Below are positions 8,865 through 17,336 of a DNA stretch of 64,000 bases, piece by piece (position 1 is the first letter of the stretch; each line of letters opens with the position of its first letter). The translations under genes were made by a program, and so were the position numbers. This DNA comes from Pseudomonas baetica (GTDB lineage: Bacteria; Pseudomonadota; Gammaproteobacteria; Pseudomonadales; Pseudomonadaceae), in assembly GCF_019733355.1 (NCBI RefSeq), contig NZ_JAIHLQ010000001.1, positions 186,001-250,000 on the forward strand. The letters run 5' to 3'. The notes beneath the pieces were generated by a model. The model was not told the origin of the DNA and did not search any database. It saw only the letters and a list, made by a program, of their open reading frames with translations.

Positions 8865-11800
8865 TCAAGCATCGGGCATTGCGCAGAGGCCCAGATCCCC
8901 CAAGCGAATGGCCTCTCCCGTCAGGCGCTTGAGCACAGCCTCTTCGGCCTGCTCCCGTTCGAGCCTGATGACGTCCATCTGGTTCAGGTAATCGGCCGTG
9001 GAGAGTTTGCTCGCCTGTTCGAACACCGCGTCCAGCCGCGCCGGAAAGGTTTCCTCGAGGCTCGCGAATTGCCTGGGATACGTGCGCTTCAAGTACTCGC
9101 ACCAGAACGGCTGACGCAGCAGGAACGTCAGCCATTCGGAAGACAGCTCAGCGACACTGATCCTGTTCCTGGCAGTCTCCAGATTGGCTTCGGTCACCCC
9201 GCCCAGGATGGCAAAACGCATATGACGCGGCTGTCCCGGCAGATCGAACTCTTCGGCCAGCCCGATGCGATAAGCCAGGTTCACCTCCAGCGGATCAGCA
9301 CTGGCATCGTTAAGCGCATGCTCATGGGCAATCTGATCCAGTTTGTCCAGCCGAAACAGGCCTCGGCCAAGTTTGAGCAACGGGTGTACAGAGGTCACTC
9401 GGCCACCGGCAAGCCTGGTGATCTTGTTGACTTCCACAGCGAGTTCGAGCTGGCTGAAGTTGACGGCTGCGCTGTCCGTGCAATTGATCGGGTTGGCGGC
9501 CAGATCGAACACTTGCTCACTCAGGATCGCATCGGTTTGGGCAGCCTCAAGCACTGCCCAGACACGTCGACACGTGTCTTCGGCGACTTTTTCAGAGTCG
9601 GCGGTATTGCCCAGCTCCGCCAGTAAATGAAACAGGCCCTCGGCCCGGGGATCCTCCTTGAATAAGGTCCAGATCCGGTCACGCTGGGCCCAGTCCCCTC
9701 CGGCGCCGCCCTCGAACCACAGCGAACGCGCCTTCTGTTCATCGAGACGCGCGTTATCGTTCTCCAGATAGCCCATGCCGACACCCACATTGTTTCGATA
9801 GTCCGCCAGATGAGTCCTGCTGGCTAACGACAAGGGATTACCTCGCAGGTCCAGCGCCTCGCTGAAACGTCGCGAGGTCTTGAATAACCAATCCGGTAGC
9901 TGCTTGATCTGATTTTCGCGCAGATCGACCCAATCCAGGTGAGGCAGGCGTTCAAGACCTTTGGGCAGCTCCGTGACACGGGTGTCGCGCAGACACAGGG
10001 AACGTAAATCAAACATCTTGCCCACCTCCGGAGTCGCCCCCAGCGGGTTACTGTTCAGATTCAAGGAGTGCAGTGTGCGCAGGTTGGCAAGCTTCACCAG
10101 TGTATGTTCGGTCAGTTTGATCCGGTTACCCGCCAGACTCACCCGGGTCAGATCAGGCATGTGCGACAACACCTCAGGCAGGCGCGTGAGTGCGTTGCCG
10201 TCGAGGTCCACAGACTCGGCGTGCTTGAATGACTTGAGGAAATAAACCAGGTCGTCGCCCTGCTCCATGTTCTTGAGCGACAACTGCTGGATATGATCGA
10301 AATTCAACCCCGGTGGGAGCGTGGGCAACGTCCCCACCCGCATCCCGTCAAGATTCAATACACAGATCGATTTTCCACTTTCATCGGTGGCCAGAAAAAG
10401 CCGCCGAAACCCATCCTCGATCATCTCGGCCGTCGTCTTGCGGCTGTGCCGCACTTCACGCAAATCCCCCCCCATCAACGTCATGCCGGCCTGATCCTCA
10501 GTCCAGACTTCGAGCACCTTGCGCAGTTGCTCCAGATCACGGCGCAAACCTTTCACCCGTGTAGCGCGGGTCAGCGGATCATTGCCCGATCGATCAATAA
10601 ACTCACTGGCCTGCGCCTCGGTAAAGCTGGGATAGAGCCTTCTCAACTTACGTAATAACGCGCGTGGATGAGCTGTCGCACGCATTGCATGATCGCCCTG
10701 AATGCAGGGGGGGTCGGAGACCAACGGCTCGAACTTGCCGGTGGTCAATACCCGGGCACTGGCCTCACGTTCGTCCAGCGCAATGTTCAGTAATTGACTG
10801 CGCAATCGGGCACTGTCGGCGGTCACCGGGTCAGCAAAACCCGCGGTTGTACGCTGAGCCGACGGGAGTGCCTTGAGGATCGCGGCATACAGGTTGTCTG
10901 GCTCCGACGCCACACGCCCCAGGGATTTACCGTCGCCAGTGAAGGCTTCGTAGCCGCCACTGGACTTGACCAGTGTGCAGGTATTCAAGGGCGTCGCCGC
11001 TTCGTTACCGATGGCTTCCAGTACCGGCCCGTTCAGCGTCTTGTCACGCAACGTCAGGCGCAGATTCGGGTCCCAGCCACTCAAACGGGGCAGTAACTGG
11101 ATCGCCAGTTTTTCACTATCGGCATTGGCCTCCTGCGGCACGAGCAAACCGCTCAGGGCACGGTCAAGGCGCACGGCGGCAGTGGCATGGCGGACTTTCT
11201 GCGCCAAGCGCAAAGGCAGGCGCCCGGTTGAGCGCAAATGCAGACGCTCGATGCTCGGCGCCTGGTCAATCAGGCGCTGAGCATAGCGCGCAGGAATCTC
11301 GGCGAACGCGCTGCGTAATGTCTTGACCTCGTCAGCCTCACTCTGGTCGTAGCGTTGATACATACGATCGAAAATCGATCGACGCTCAGCCTTGAACAAG
11401 GCTCCCAGTTTCTTCGCCAACGCTTGCTTTTGCGAGCCGGCGCTGACCTTGCCCCCCAGCATGGCCTCAACCTCGCGCGGGGAGAGGGCATCGATCACCG
11501 ACTGCAACAACTGTCCTTCGGCCAATTGCTCTTGCGTGACCTCCACACTGAGCGCAGCGACGCGAATATTGGTCGCGGGATAGGTTGCCGTGACGTCTCC
11601 TTCGCTATCGATGACCTTGATGTAGCGGTCTGTCGGCCAGCCTGGCATCTGCGGCAAGCAATGCAGTTGTTCCTGCAAAGGTTGGCCTGCGTGAATGTCC
11701 CCACGTTCAAGCTCAGCGGTGAGTTGGCTTGACTGACGCTCGATCTGCAGGCGTTCCACGGTGTCGCGTAACCGGGCAGGCAAGGCCAGATTATCGTTAA

Positions 11801-13700
11801 AAACCCGGTGCAATTGATCGTGGGAGATTTCGCTGATTCGGCGAATCATGTCCAGATCCGTGTCCGAGAACTCACTCAGACGCGGATCGATACGCTTGAG
11901 GGTATAGGGGGCGCTATTCCACGTTTCGGCATCTTCAGCCGCCAGTCGCCAGCCACCCTCGACGTGTTGCTCAAGCCCGGGAGCATAGGCTTTCGGGCGC
12001 TCGGGATGATCGAGGTGCCAGACCTTCGTGTCGGGATCGACTGACCCGCTGAATGTTCCATGGTCGACCCGGCCGACGGTTTTTTCCTTGAGCGGATACA
12101 ACTCGACGGAGTCATCGGCCATCGTGATTCCGGCTGGCAGCCGATGTTCATACGAGGTGAGATCTGGCCTCCAAAGGCGCGGTTTACCGGCCCTATCCAG
12201 AATCGCGGTGAACTGCCCGAAAAACTCCGGATGGGCCCGAACCAGTTTGCGTCCCAGCGTGCCCACCGCCTTCTGTCCACCAGCGAACACGCCCATCAGC
12301 GCAATGTCTTCCGCCACGCTGAGCAGATGCGACAGCGCCTCCTGCTGGTCGCCCCGCTGCCAGTCCTCGACCCCCTCATACACTTGCGCCAGAAGTTGGC
12401 CAACCGCGACGCCCATCATCAACTGACCAACAACCGGCACGAAAAAACCCGCCACCGTCGCAATGGTCACACCCAGCTCCAGAAAACCCAGCAAGCGTTT
12501 CTGTCGCACATCCTGATCGATATCGGCCGTCGGCACAGCGAGTTTGCGGGCGTCGATCTGCATCTTGCCGACATGGCTTTGCAACATGAACTCGAACAGC
12601 GGCACAGCAATTGGCAACTGCCGGATGTGGCCCAAATCGGCGGTGTCGGCGAAGGTCTTGAAGAAGTCCGCCTTGTCATCTTCATCAATGCTGTTGGCGA
12701 AGTAATCCTGGTAGCTCTTGTCACTCAGCTTTTGCGTGAGGTACTCCTTGAACGCAGTGAAGCTCGAGTACTCATACAGAGGCCTCTCGGGCTCGTTAGC
12801 CATGTACACCAGACACTGCTCGTTGGGGTATAACTCGATCGACCGGACTGCAAACACCACAACCCCCCAGATGCAACTGTCGAGCACCTCGATGCCGTGC
12901 ATCATTAATGGACGATTGCTGTAGTGCAGGGTTTTCGCCGAGACCGCGCCGTCGGCGGCGATCAGCCTCTGCACGGTCTGCAGGCCAGCCGGTGTGATGT
13001 GCTGCCTGACTGCGGCCAGATACATGTCCAGTTGCAGCAGAAGTTTCTTCATCGCAGCGATGTCGCGGGTCATCGGACGGGTGGCCGTCACTTTACCGGC
13101 GTCGTCCACCAGGCCGAACACCTGCTGAAAATGCGCCTGATAACGCTTGCCCAGATCCAGTTCACGGCAGAATTTGGCGAACGACGCCGGCGTCAGTCCG
13201 GCCACGCCCGACGGTACGCTACTCACCCGCACCTGACTGCCGACGGGGTAGTTATCGGTCTCCTCGTCTTCGGTGAAATTCTGCATCGCCGCTTGCAGCA
13301 ATGTCTGTGTGGCATGTGGAAAGGTTTGAATGCCCTCAGGGTCGGTAGAGGTTGGCGGGCAACCGCAATCAACCCCCGGCAAACTCAACAGATCCTTTTC
13401 AACATCGAAGACCGCCGACCACTTGGCATTCAGCGCGCTGGTCAACTCAGCAATACAAAAGGCATTCAGAGGTTTGAGCTTGAGCAGATCCTTCTCGACC
13501 TTGAGTTGAATCGTGAGCAGGTCGCGCGCGGTTTGATCGAGCGCGACCAGCGTGCTGGTCGAACTGTTAAGCAACATTTCGGGCAGGCTCTTGCGCAGCG
13601 CCTCGGCGCTGTCCAGGTCTGCTGTGGCTTCCAGCAAGACGCCGAGAACTTCATTCTGAGTCGGCGCACGCGGTGCGGATTTATCCTGTGTGGTGGTCAT
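8865..13700 (-). CDS. leucine-rich-repeat NEL-type E3 ubiquitin ligase effector-like protein
   Basis: A 1611-residue protein. The N-terminal half resembles the DUF6543/dermonecrotic-toxin-like region of large Pseudomonas proteins, with a hydrophobic hairpin near residues 403-445 (GVTIATVAGFFVPVVGQLMM). Residues about 1110-1300 hold leucine-rich repeats (LRTLHSLNLNSNPLG, LPHLDWVDLRENQIKQLP). The C-terminus matches the NEL domain of IpaH/SspH ligases, with the catalytic Cys-x-Asp visible as Cys1407-Thr-Asp1409 in NPINCTDSAAVNF. NEL enzymes ubiquitinate eukaryotic host proteins; the same is inferred here. The start at 13700 is preceded by AAAGGAC; an upstream ATG adds 17 residues. No secretion genes or chaperone lie nearby. 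Confidence 0.85.
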   Translation of the reverse strand: MTTTQDKSAPRAPTQNEVLGVLLEATADLDSAEALRKSLPEMLLNSSTSTLVALDQTARDLLTIQLKVEKDLLKLKPLNAFCIAELTSALNAKWSAVFDVEKDLLSLPGVDCGCPPTSTDPEGIQTFPHATQTLLQAAMQNFTEDEETDNYPVGSQVRVSSVPSGVAGLTPASFAKFCRELDLGKRYQAHFQQVFGLVDDAGKVTATRPMTRDIAAMKKLLLQLDMYLAAVRQHITPAGLQTVQRLIAADGAVSAKTLHYSNRPLMMHGIEVLDSCIWGVVVFAVRSIELYPNEQCLVYMANEPERPLYEYSSFTAFKEYLTQKLSDKSYQDYFANSIDEDDKADFFKTFADTADLGHIRQLPIAVPLFEFMLQSHVGKMQIDARKLAVPTADIDQDVRQKRLLGFLELGVTIATVAGFFVPVVGQLMMGVAVGQLLAQVYEGVEDWQRGDQQEALSHLLSVAEDIALMGVFAGGQKAVGTLGRKLVRAHPEFFGQFTAILDRAGKPRLWRPDLTSYEHRLPAGITMADDSVELYPLKEKTVGRVDHGTFSGSVDPDTKVWHLDHPERPKAYAPGLEQHVEGGWRLAAEDAETWNSAPYTLKRIDPRLSEFSDTDLDMIRRISEISHDQLHRVFNDNLALPARLRDTVERLQIERQSSQLTAELERGDIHAGQPLQEQLHCLPQMPGWPTDRYIKVIDSEGDVTATYPATNIRVAALSVEVTQEQLAEGQLLQSVIDALSPREVEAMLGGKVSAGSQKQALAKKLGALFKAERRSIFDRMYQRYDQSEADEVKTLRSAFAEIPARYAQRLIDQAPSIERLHLRSTGRLPLRLAQKVRHATAAVRLDRALSGLLVPQEANADSEKLAIQLLPRLSGWDPNLRLTLRDKTLNGPVLEAIGNEAATPLNTCTLVKSSGGYEAFTGDGKSLGRVASEPDNLYAAILKALPSAQRTTAGFADPVTADSARLRSQLLNIALDEREASARVLTTGKFEPLVSDPPCIQGDHAMRATAHPRALLRKLRRLYPSFTEAQASEFIDRSGNDPLTRATRVKGLRRDLEQLRKVLEVWTEDQAGMTLMGGDLREVRHSRKTTAEMIEDGFRRLFLATDESGKSICVLNLDGMRVGTLPTLPPGLNFDHIQQLSLKNMEQGDDLVYFLKSFKHAESVDLDGNALTRLPEVLSHMPDLTRVSLAGNRIKLTEHTLVKLANLRTLHSLNLNSNPLGATPEVGKMFDLRSLCLRDTRVTELPKGLERLPHLDWVDLRENQIKQLPDWLFKTSRRFSEALDLRGNPLSLASRTHLADYRNNVGVGMGYLENDNARLDEQKARSLWFEGGAGGDWAQRDRIWTLFKEDPRAEGLFHLLAELGNTADSEKVAEDTCRRVWAVLEAAQTDAILSEQVFDLAANPINCTDSAAVNFSQLELAVEVNKITRLAGGRVTSVHPLLKLGRGLFRLDKLDQIAHEHALNDASADPLEVNLAYRIGLAEEFDLPGQPRHMRFAILGGVTEANLETARNRISVAELSSEWLTFLLRQPFWCEYLKRTYPRQFASLEETFPARLDAVFEQASKLSTADYLNQMDVIRLEREQAEEAVLKRLTGEAIRLGDLGLCAMPDA

Positions 13701-13751
13701 CGGCAATAGTCCTTTATTGCAGGTTTGAGCTTTAACCTTATCCGCATCCAC

Positions 13752-13951
13752 TTAAAATTAAAATAGAAGACCCCGACACCTGTAAATCACATTACAACAA
13801 ACACACTTCACACAAAACCGTGCAATACATATCTATATTAAACATTCAAATACCAACCAAAAACACACTTGAAACCATTCAATAATAGAACTGTTTTCAT
13901 CACGACAAACCCACATAACATGATGTCTCATTTACGAAAGGGACTTCCCGC
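13752..13951. promoter_or_regulatory. AT-rich divergent promoter region
   Basis: About 200 bp between the NEL gene and its divergent partner, strikingly richer in A and T than the genes around it (long runs of CA, AAT and ATA). It should contain both promoters. No clear sigma-70 pair with good spacing was picked out and no HrpL-type box (GGAACC...CCAC) is present on either strand. Confidence 0.5.
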
Positions 13952-15343
13952 ATGACTTTACCAACAAACACCCCGCCCGCCACGATATCGGACGTTGACG
14001 CCAGCGCGAACATTTCCGATGACGTCCAGGTTCAGGACAAGGCAACTGCCGTGCAACGTTTCATCACCCACGGTATGGCAAAAGAAGATTCCGCCAGGCT
14101 GGCCGGATTGCGCGCAACGCTCGATGAAGCGCTGCCCTATCAGACTTATATTGATGAGCTGGCAGGCAAGCTGGAAACACCGGAAAGTTTCTGCAAACGG
14201 GAACTTCACCGTGAACTGCTGCAAACCCATGGAACACGGCTCAGCGTCTACGACAGCATCAGACTGATGCCTGCAAACTCTACGGACGGTGAGTCATTTA
14301 CCTATACCCTGCTGCAGGCGGCGATGCTGAACTTCACCGACGAAGAAGCGGCTCCCGGTTACTTCTCGAACGACAGCGAGATTTTGGACATGCTTGGCCA
14401 GGGATCCGCTGACGCCCCTGACACGATCAAGGTGTCTGCACAAGAATTTGCTGCTCTCAGTCGCAAGCTGGATCTGGGAGGTCAATACCAGAAACACATC
14501 GCCAGAACATTTAAAGTTTCAAACATTGATTTGATCGGCACGCGCCTGCACAAATTCAACATAAAACTCAACGCCTATGAAAAATACTTTAAAAGTCCCG
14601 ATTTCCCTCTGCACCGGCTTCTTACCCTGCTGAAACTGACAAACGGAAACGGAGACATTTTCAATGGCGACATGTTTAACAACGGCAAAATAAAACTGCA
14701 TTCGATACAGTTATTTGGCAAGTACACCACAGATGCCATTGTGATCACATGCCGTCCGACTGATCAGTCGCCAATCGACCATAACATCGTATACATACCC
14801 AACGACCCGGGTGACGGCTTTTACAACGACGACAACGAAGATCAATCCAAATATCGATTCTCCATCAACTTCCTTACAAATAACGAATTCCGAACACTCA
14901 TCTTCTCCCAACTCACCAATACCGAGCAAAATGAAATAAGGGCAATGGATCTGAGTAGTATTTCGTTTGTCAACGACATAACGTTTATTCCGTTAAAGAA
15001 AGGGCTGTGCAAACATCTCTTCGATCGCTATCTGGATAAATTCTCCGTGGATGCAAGAGACATTGCGGTGCCGCTCGCCAATGTCAACGAACCCGCCTAC
15101 GCCAATAGGCGCGAAGCGCGTACCTTGCTTCAGAGAGGACGACTATCCGTCAGCCCACCCCATGATTTCAGCAGCCGCTTGCGCACTTACGCCACGGATC
15201 AACTGCTGGCCTCCGTGTTCGCCGGCCTGGGCAGTTGGACCGCCATCGAGAAGTACAATGCCCTGTCACGGCTGCTGGATCTGAAAAAACGATTGTCCGC
15301 GCCTGATACCGAACAACACGGATTGCCGGTGGACGCCAACTGA
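13952..15343 (+). CDS. stand-alone DUF6543-like protein, paralogue of the N-terminal part of the NEL protein
   Basis: A 463-residue protein with no LRR or NEL part. It aligns by eye with the N-terminal ~430 residues of the divergent NEL protein: TLLQAAMLNFTDEEA against TLLQAAMQNFTEDEE, SRKLDLGGQYQKHIARTF against CRELDLGKRYQAHFQQVF, and VDARDIAVPLANV against IDARKLAVPTADI. It ends shortly after the region equivalent to the hydrophobic hairpin, with a normal stop and no sign of a frameshifted remainder downstream. AAAGGGA (13937-13943) precedes the ATG. It may be an intact short toxin-like protein, a partner of the NEL protein, or a truncated copy; the sequence alone does not decide. Confidence 0.7.
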   Translation: MTLPTNTPPATISDVDASANISDDVQVQDKATAVQRFITHGMAKEDSARLAGLRATLDEALPYQTYIDELAGKLETPESFCKRELHRELLQTHGTRLSVYDSIRLMPANSTDGESFTYTLLQAAMLNFTDEEAAPGYFSNDSEILDMLGQGSADAPDTIKVSAQEFAALSRKLDLGGQYQKHIARTFKVSNIDLIGTRLHKFNIKLNAYEKYFKSPDFPLHRLLTLLKLTNGNGDIFNGDMFNNGKIKLHSIQLFGKYTTDAIVITCRPTDQSPIDHNIVYIPNDPGDGFYNDDNEDQSKYRFSINFLTNNEFRTLIFSQLTNTEQNEIRAMDLSSISFVNDITFIPLKKGLCKHLFDRYLDKFSVDARDIAVPLANVNEPAYANRREARTLLQRGRLSVSPPHDFSSRLRTYATDQLLASVFAGLGSWTAIEKYNALSRLLDLKKRLSAPDTEQHGLPVDAN

Positions 15344-15560
15344 CAATTATTCAAAAAACATCGTCGCCCCATCCGTTCAATTATCAGCAATCAGCGAAGA
15401 CTCAACGACCGCTCATTGCGCAGCAGCGATAGCTCCAAAACCAGCCTTATAACTTATCGTTCTAAAACTCCGTTTAACGAGGGGGGTCAGTTTCCGGGTA
15501 CCCTGTTTATTGAGTAGTACTGCTTGACCCCTCCCCAACGGAAAAACCGGTAAGGACTTT
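15344..15560. promoter_or_regulatory. leader of the NAGGN operon
   Basis: A 217-bp gap upstream of the amidotransferase gene. It contains an imperfect inverted repeat with arms GGGGTCA (15483-15489) and TGACCCC (15525-15531) around a GGGTACCC palindrome at 15496-15503, ending about 25 bp before the ATG. AAGGA for the first gene lies close to the ATG at 15561. The structure could be a leader hairpin or a regulator site. Confidence 0.35.
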
Positions 15561-17333
15561 ATGTGCGGATTAGCTGGCGAGTTACGCTTTGATCATCAAC
15601 CTGCAGACCTTGCAGCCATTGAGCGAATCACCCATCACCTGGCCCCTCGTGGCCCCGACGCGTGGGGCTTCCACGCACAAGGGCCGATTGCCCTGGGCCA
15701 TCGTCGCCTGAAAATCATGGACCTCTCGGACGGCTCGGCGCAGCCGATGATCGACAGTCAATTGGGCCTGTCTCTGGCCTTCAACGGCGCAATCTACAAC
15801 TTCCCTGAACTGCGAGCCGAACTCGAAGCGCTCGGTTATGCCTTCTATTCCGGTGGCGACACCGAGGTGCTGCTCAAGGGCTTTCACGCCTGGGGTGAAG
15901 CGCTGCTGCCGAAACTCAACGGCATGTTTGCCTTCGCCATTTGGGAGCGCGATGCACAGCGCTTGTTCATCGCCCGTGACCGTCTCGGCGTAAAGCCGTT
16001 GTACCTGTCGCGCACCGGTCAGCGCCTGCGCTTTGCCTCAGCCCTGCCGGCGCTGCTCAAGGGCGGCGATATCAACCCGATCCTCGATCCGGTGGCGCTC
16101 AATCACTACCTGAATTTCCACGCAGTGGTACCGGCCCCGCGCACCCTGCTGGCCGGCATTGAAAAACTGCCGCCCGCCACCTGGATGCGCATTGAAGCCG
16201 ATGGCACCACCGAGCAGAAAACCTGGTGGACCCTGCCCTACGGCCCACACGACGACGAGAAGAACCTCACCCTCGAAGACTGGACCGATCGCGTACTCGA
16301 CAGCACCCGCCAAGCCGTGGCGATCCGTCAACGTGCGGCGGTGGATGTCGGCGTGCTGCTGTCCGGCGGCGTCGATTCGAGCATGCTCGTCGGTCTGTTG
16401 CGTGAAGTGGGCGTGGAAAACCTGTCGACCTTCTCGATCGGTTTTCAGGATGCCGGTGGCGAGCGCGGGGATGAGTTTCAGTATTCGGATCTGATCGCCA
16501 AACACTACGGCACTCAGCACCATCAGTTGCGTATCGACGAGAAAGAGATCATCGAGCAATTGCCTGCGGCGTTTCGCGCCATGAGCGAGCCGATGGTCAG
16601 CCACGACTGCATCGCGTTCTATCTGCTGTCGCGTGAAGTGGCCAAGCACTGCAAGGTTGTGCAGAGCGGCCAGGGTGCCGACGAGTTGTTCGCCGGTTAT
16701 CACTGGTACCCGCAAGTGGACGGTGCGCCAGACCCTTACGCGGCCTATCGCGAAGCGTTTTTCGACCGCAGCTACGACGACTACGCCGCCACCGTGCAAC
16801 CGAAATGGCTGACCGCCAATGACGCCGCCGGCGACTTCGTGAAAGAACATTTCGCACAGCCCGGTGCCGATGCCGCCGTGGACAAAGCCCTGCGCCTGGA
16901 CAGCACGGTGATGCTGGTGGACGACCCGGTCAAACGCGTCGACAACATGACCATGGCTTGGGGTCTGGAGGCGCGAACGCCGTTTCTCGATTATCGACTG
17001 GTCGAACTGTCGGCGCGGGTTCCCGGCCAGTTCAAGCTGCCCGACGGTGGCAAACAAGTGCTCAAGGAAGCGGCACGTCGGGTCATCCCGAGTGAAGTGA
17101 TCGACCGCAAAAAAGGCTACTTCCCGGTGCCGGGCCTCAAGCATTTGCAAGGCGACACGTTGAACTGGGTGCGTGAACTGTTGCTTGATCCGAGCCAGGA
17201 TCGCGGTCTGTTCAACCCGGCCATGCTCGACAAATTGCTGACTGACCCACAAGGCCAACTGACGCCGTTGCGTGGTTCGAAGCTGTGGCAACTGGCGGCC
17301 CTGAACCTGTGGCTCAGTGAACAAGGAATCTGA
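15561..17333 (+). CDS. asnO: N-acetylglutaminylglutamine amidotransferase
   Basis: A 590-residue asparagine-synthetase-B-like enzyme that amidates the dipeptide N-acetylglutaminylglutamine to the osmoprotectant NAGGN. Cys2 (MCGLAGE) is the class II glutaminase nucleophile; the N-terminal glutaminase shows RGPDAWG and FNGAIYNF. The synthetase half has the PPi-loop SGGVDSS starting at Ser268, and GQGADELFAGYHWY. The assignment to NAGGN rather than asparagine rests on the adjacent ngg gene (3 bp downstream) and the M42 peptidase gene, the order known from Pseudomonas and Sinorhizobium. Osmotic induction is expected from those systems. Confidence 0.92.
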   Translation: MCGLAGELRFDHQPADLAAIERITHHLAPRGPDAWGFHAQGPIALGHRRLKIMDLSDGSAQPMIDSQLGLSLAFNGAIYNFPELRAELEALGYAFYSGGDTEVLLKGFHAWGEALLPKLNGMFAFAIWERDAQRLFIARDRLGVKPLYLSRTGQRLRFASALPALLKGGDINPILDPVALNHYLNFHAVVPAPRTLLAGIEKLPPATWMRIEADGTTEQKTWWTLPYGPHDDEKNLTLEDWTDRVLDSTRQAVAIRQRAAVDVGVLLSGGVDSSMLVGLLREVGVENLSTFSIGFQDAGGERGDEFQYSDLIAKHYGTQHHQLRIDEKEIIEQLPAAFRAMSEPMVSHDCIAFYLLSREVAKHCKVVQSGQGADELFAGYHWYPQVDGAPDPYAAYREAFFDRSYDDYAATVQPKWLTANDAAGDFVKEHFAQPGADAAVDKALRLDSTVMLVDDPVKRVDNMTMAWGLEARTPFLDYRLVELSARVPGQFKLPDGGKQVLKEAARRVIPSEVIDRKKGYFPVPGLKHLQGDTLNWVRELLLDPSQDRGLFNPAMLDKLLTDPQGQLTPLRGSKLWQLAALNLWLSEQGI

Positions 17334-17336
17334 TCG

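Noticed and set aside
13752..13951. HrpL-type promoter for the NEL effector gene
   Set aside because: No GGAACC-N15-16-CCAC pattern on either strand of the gap.
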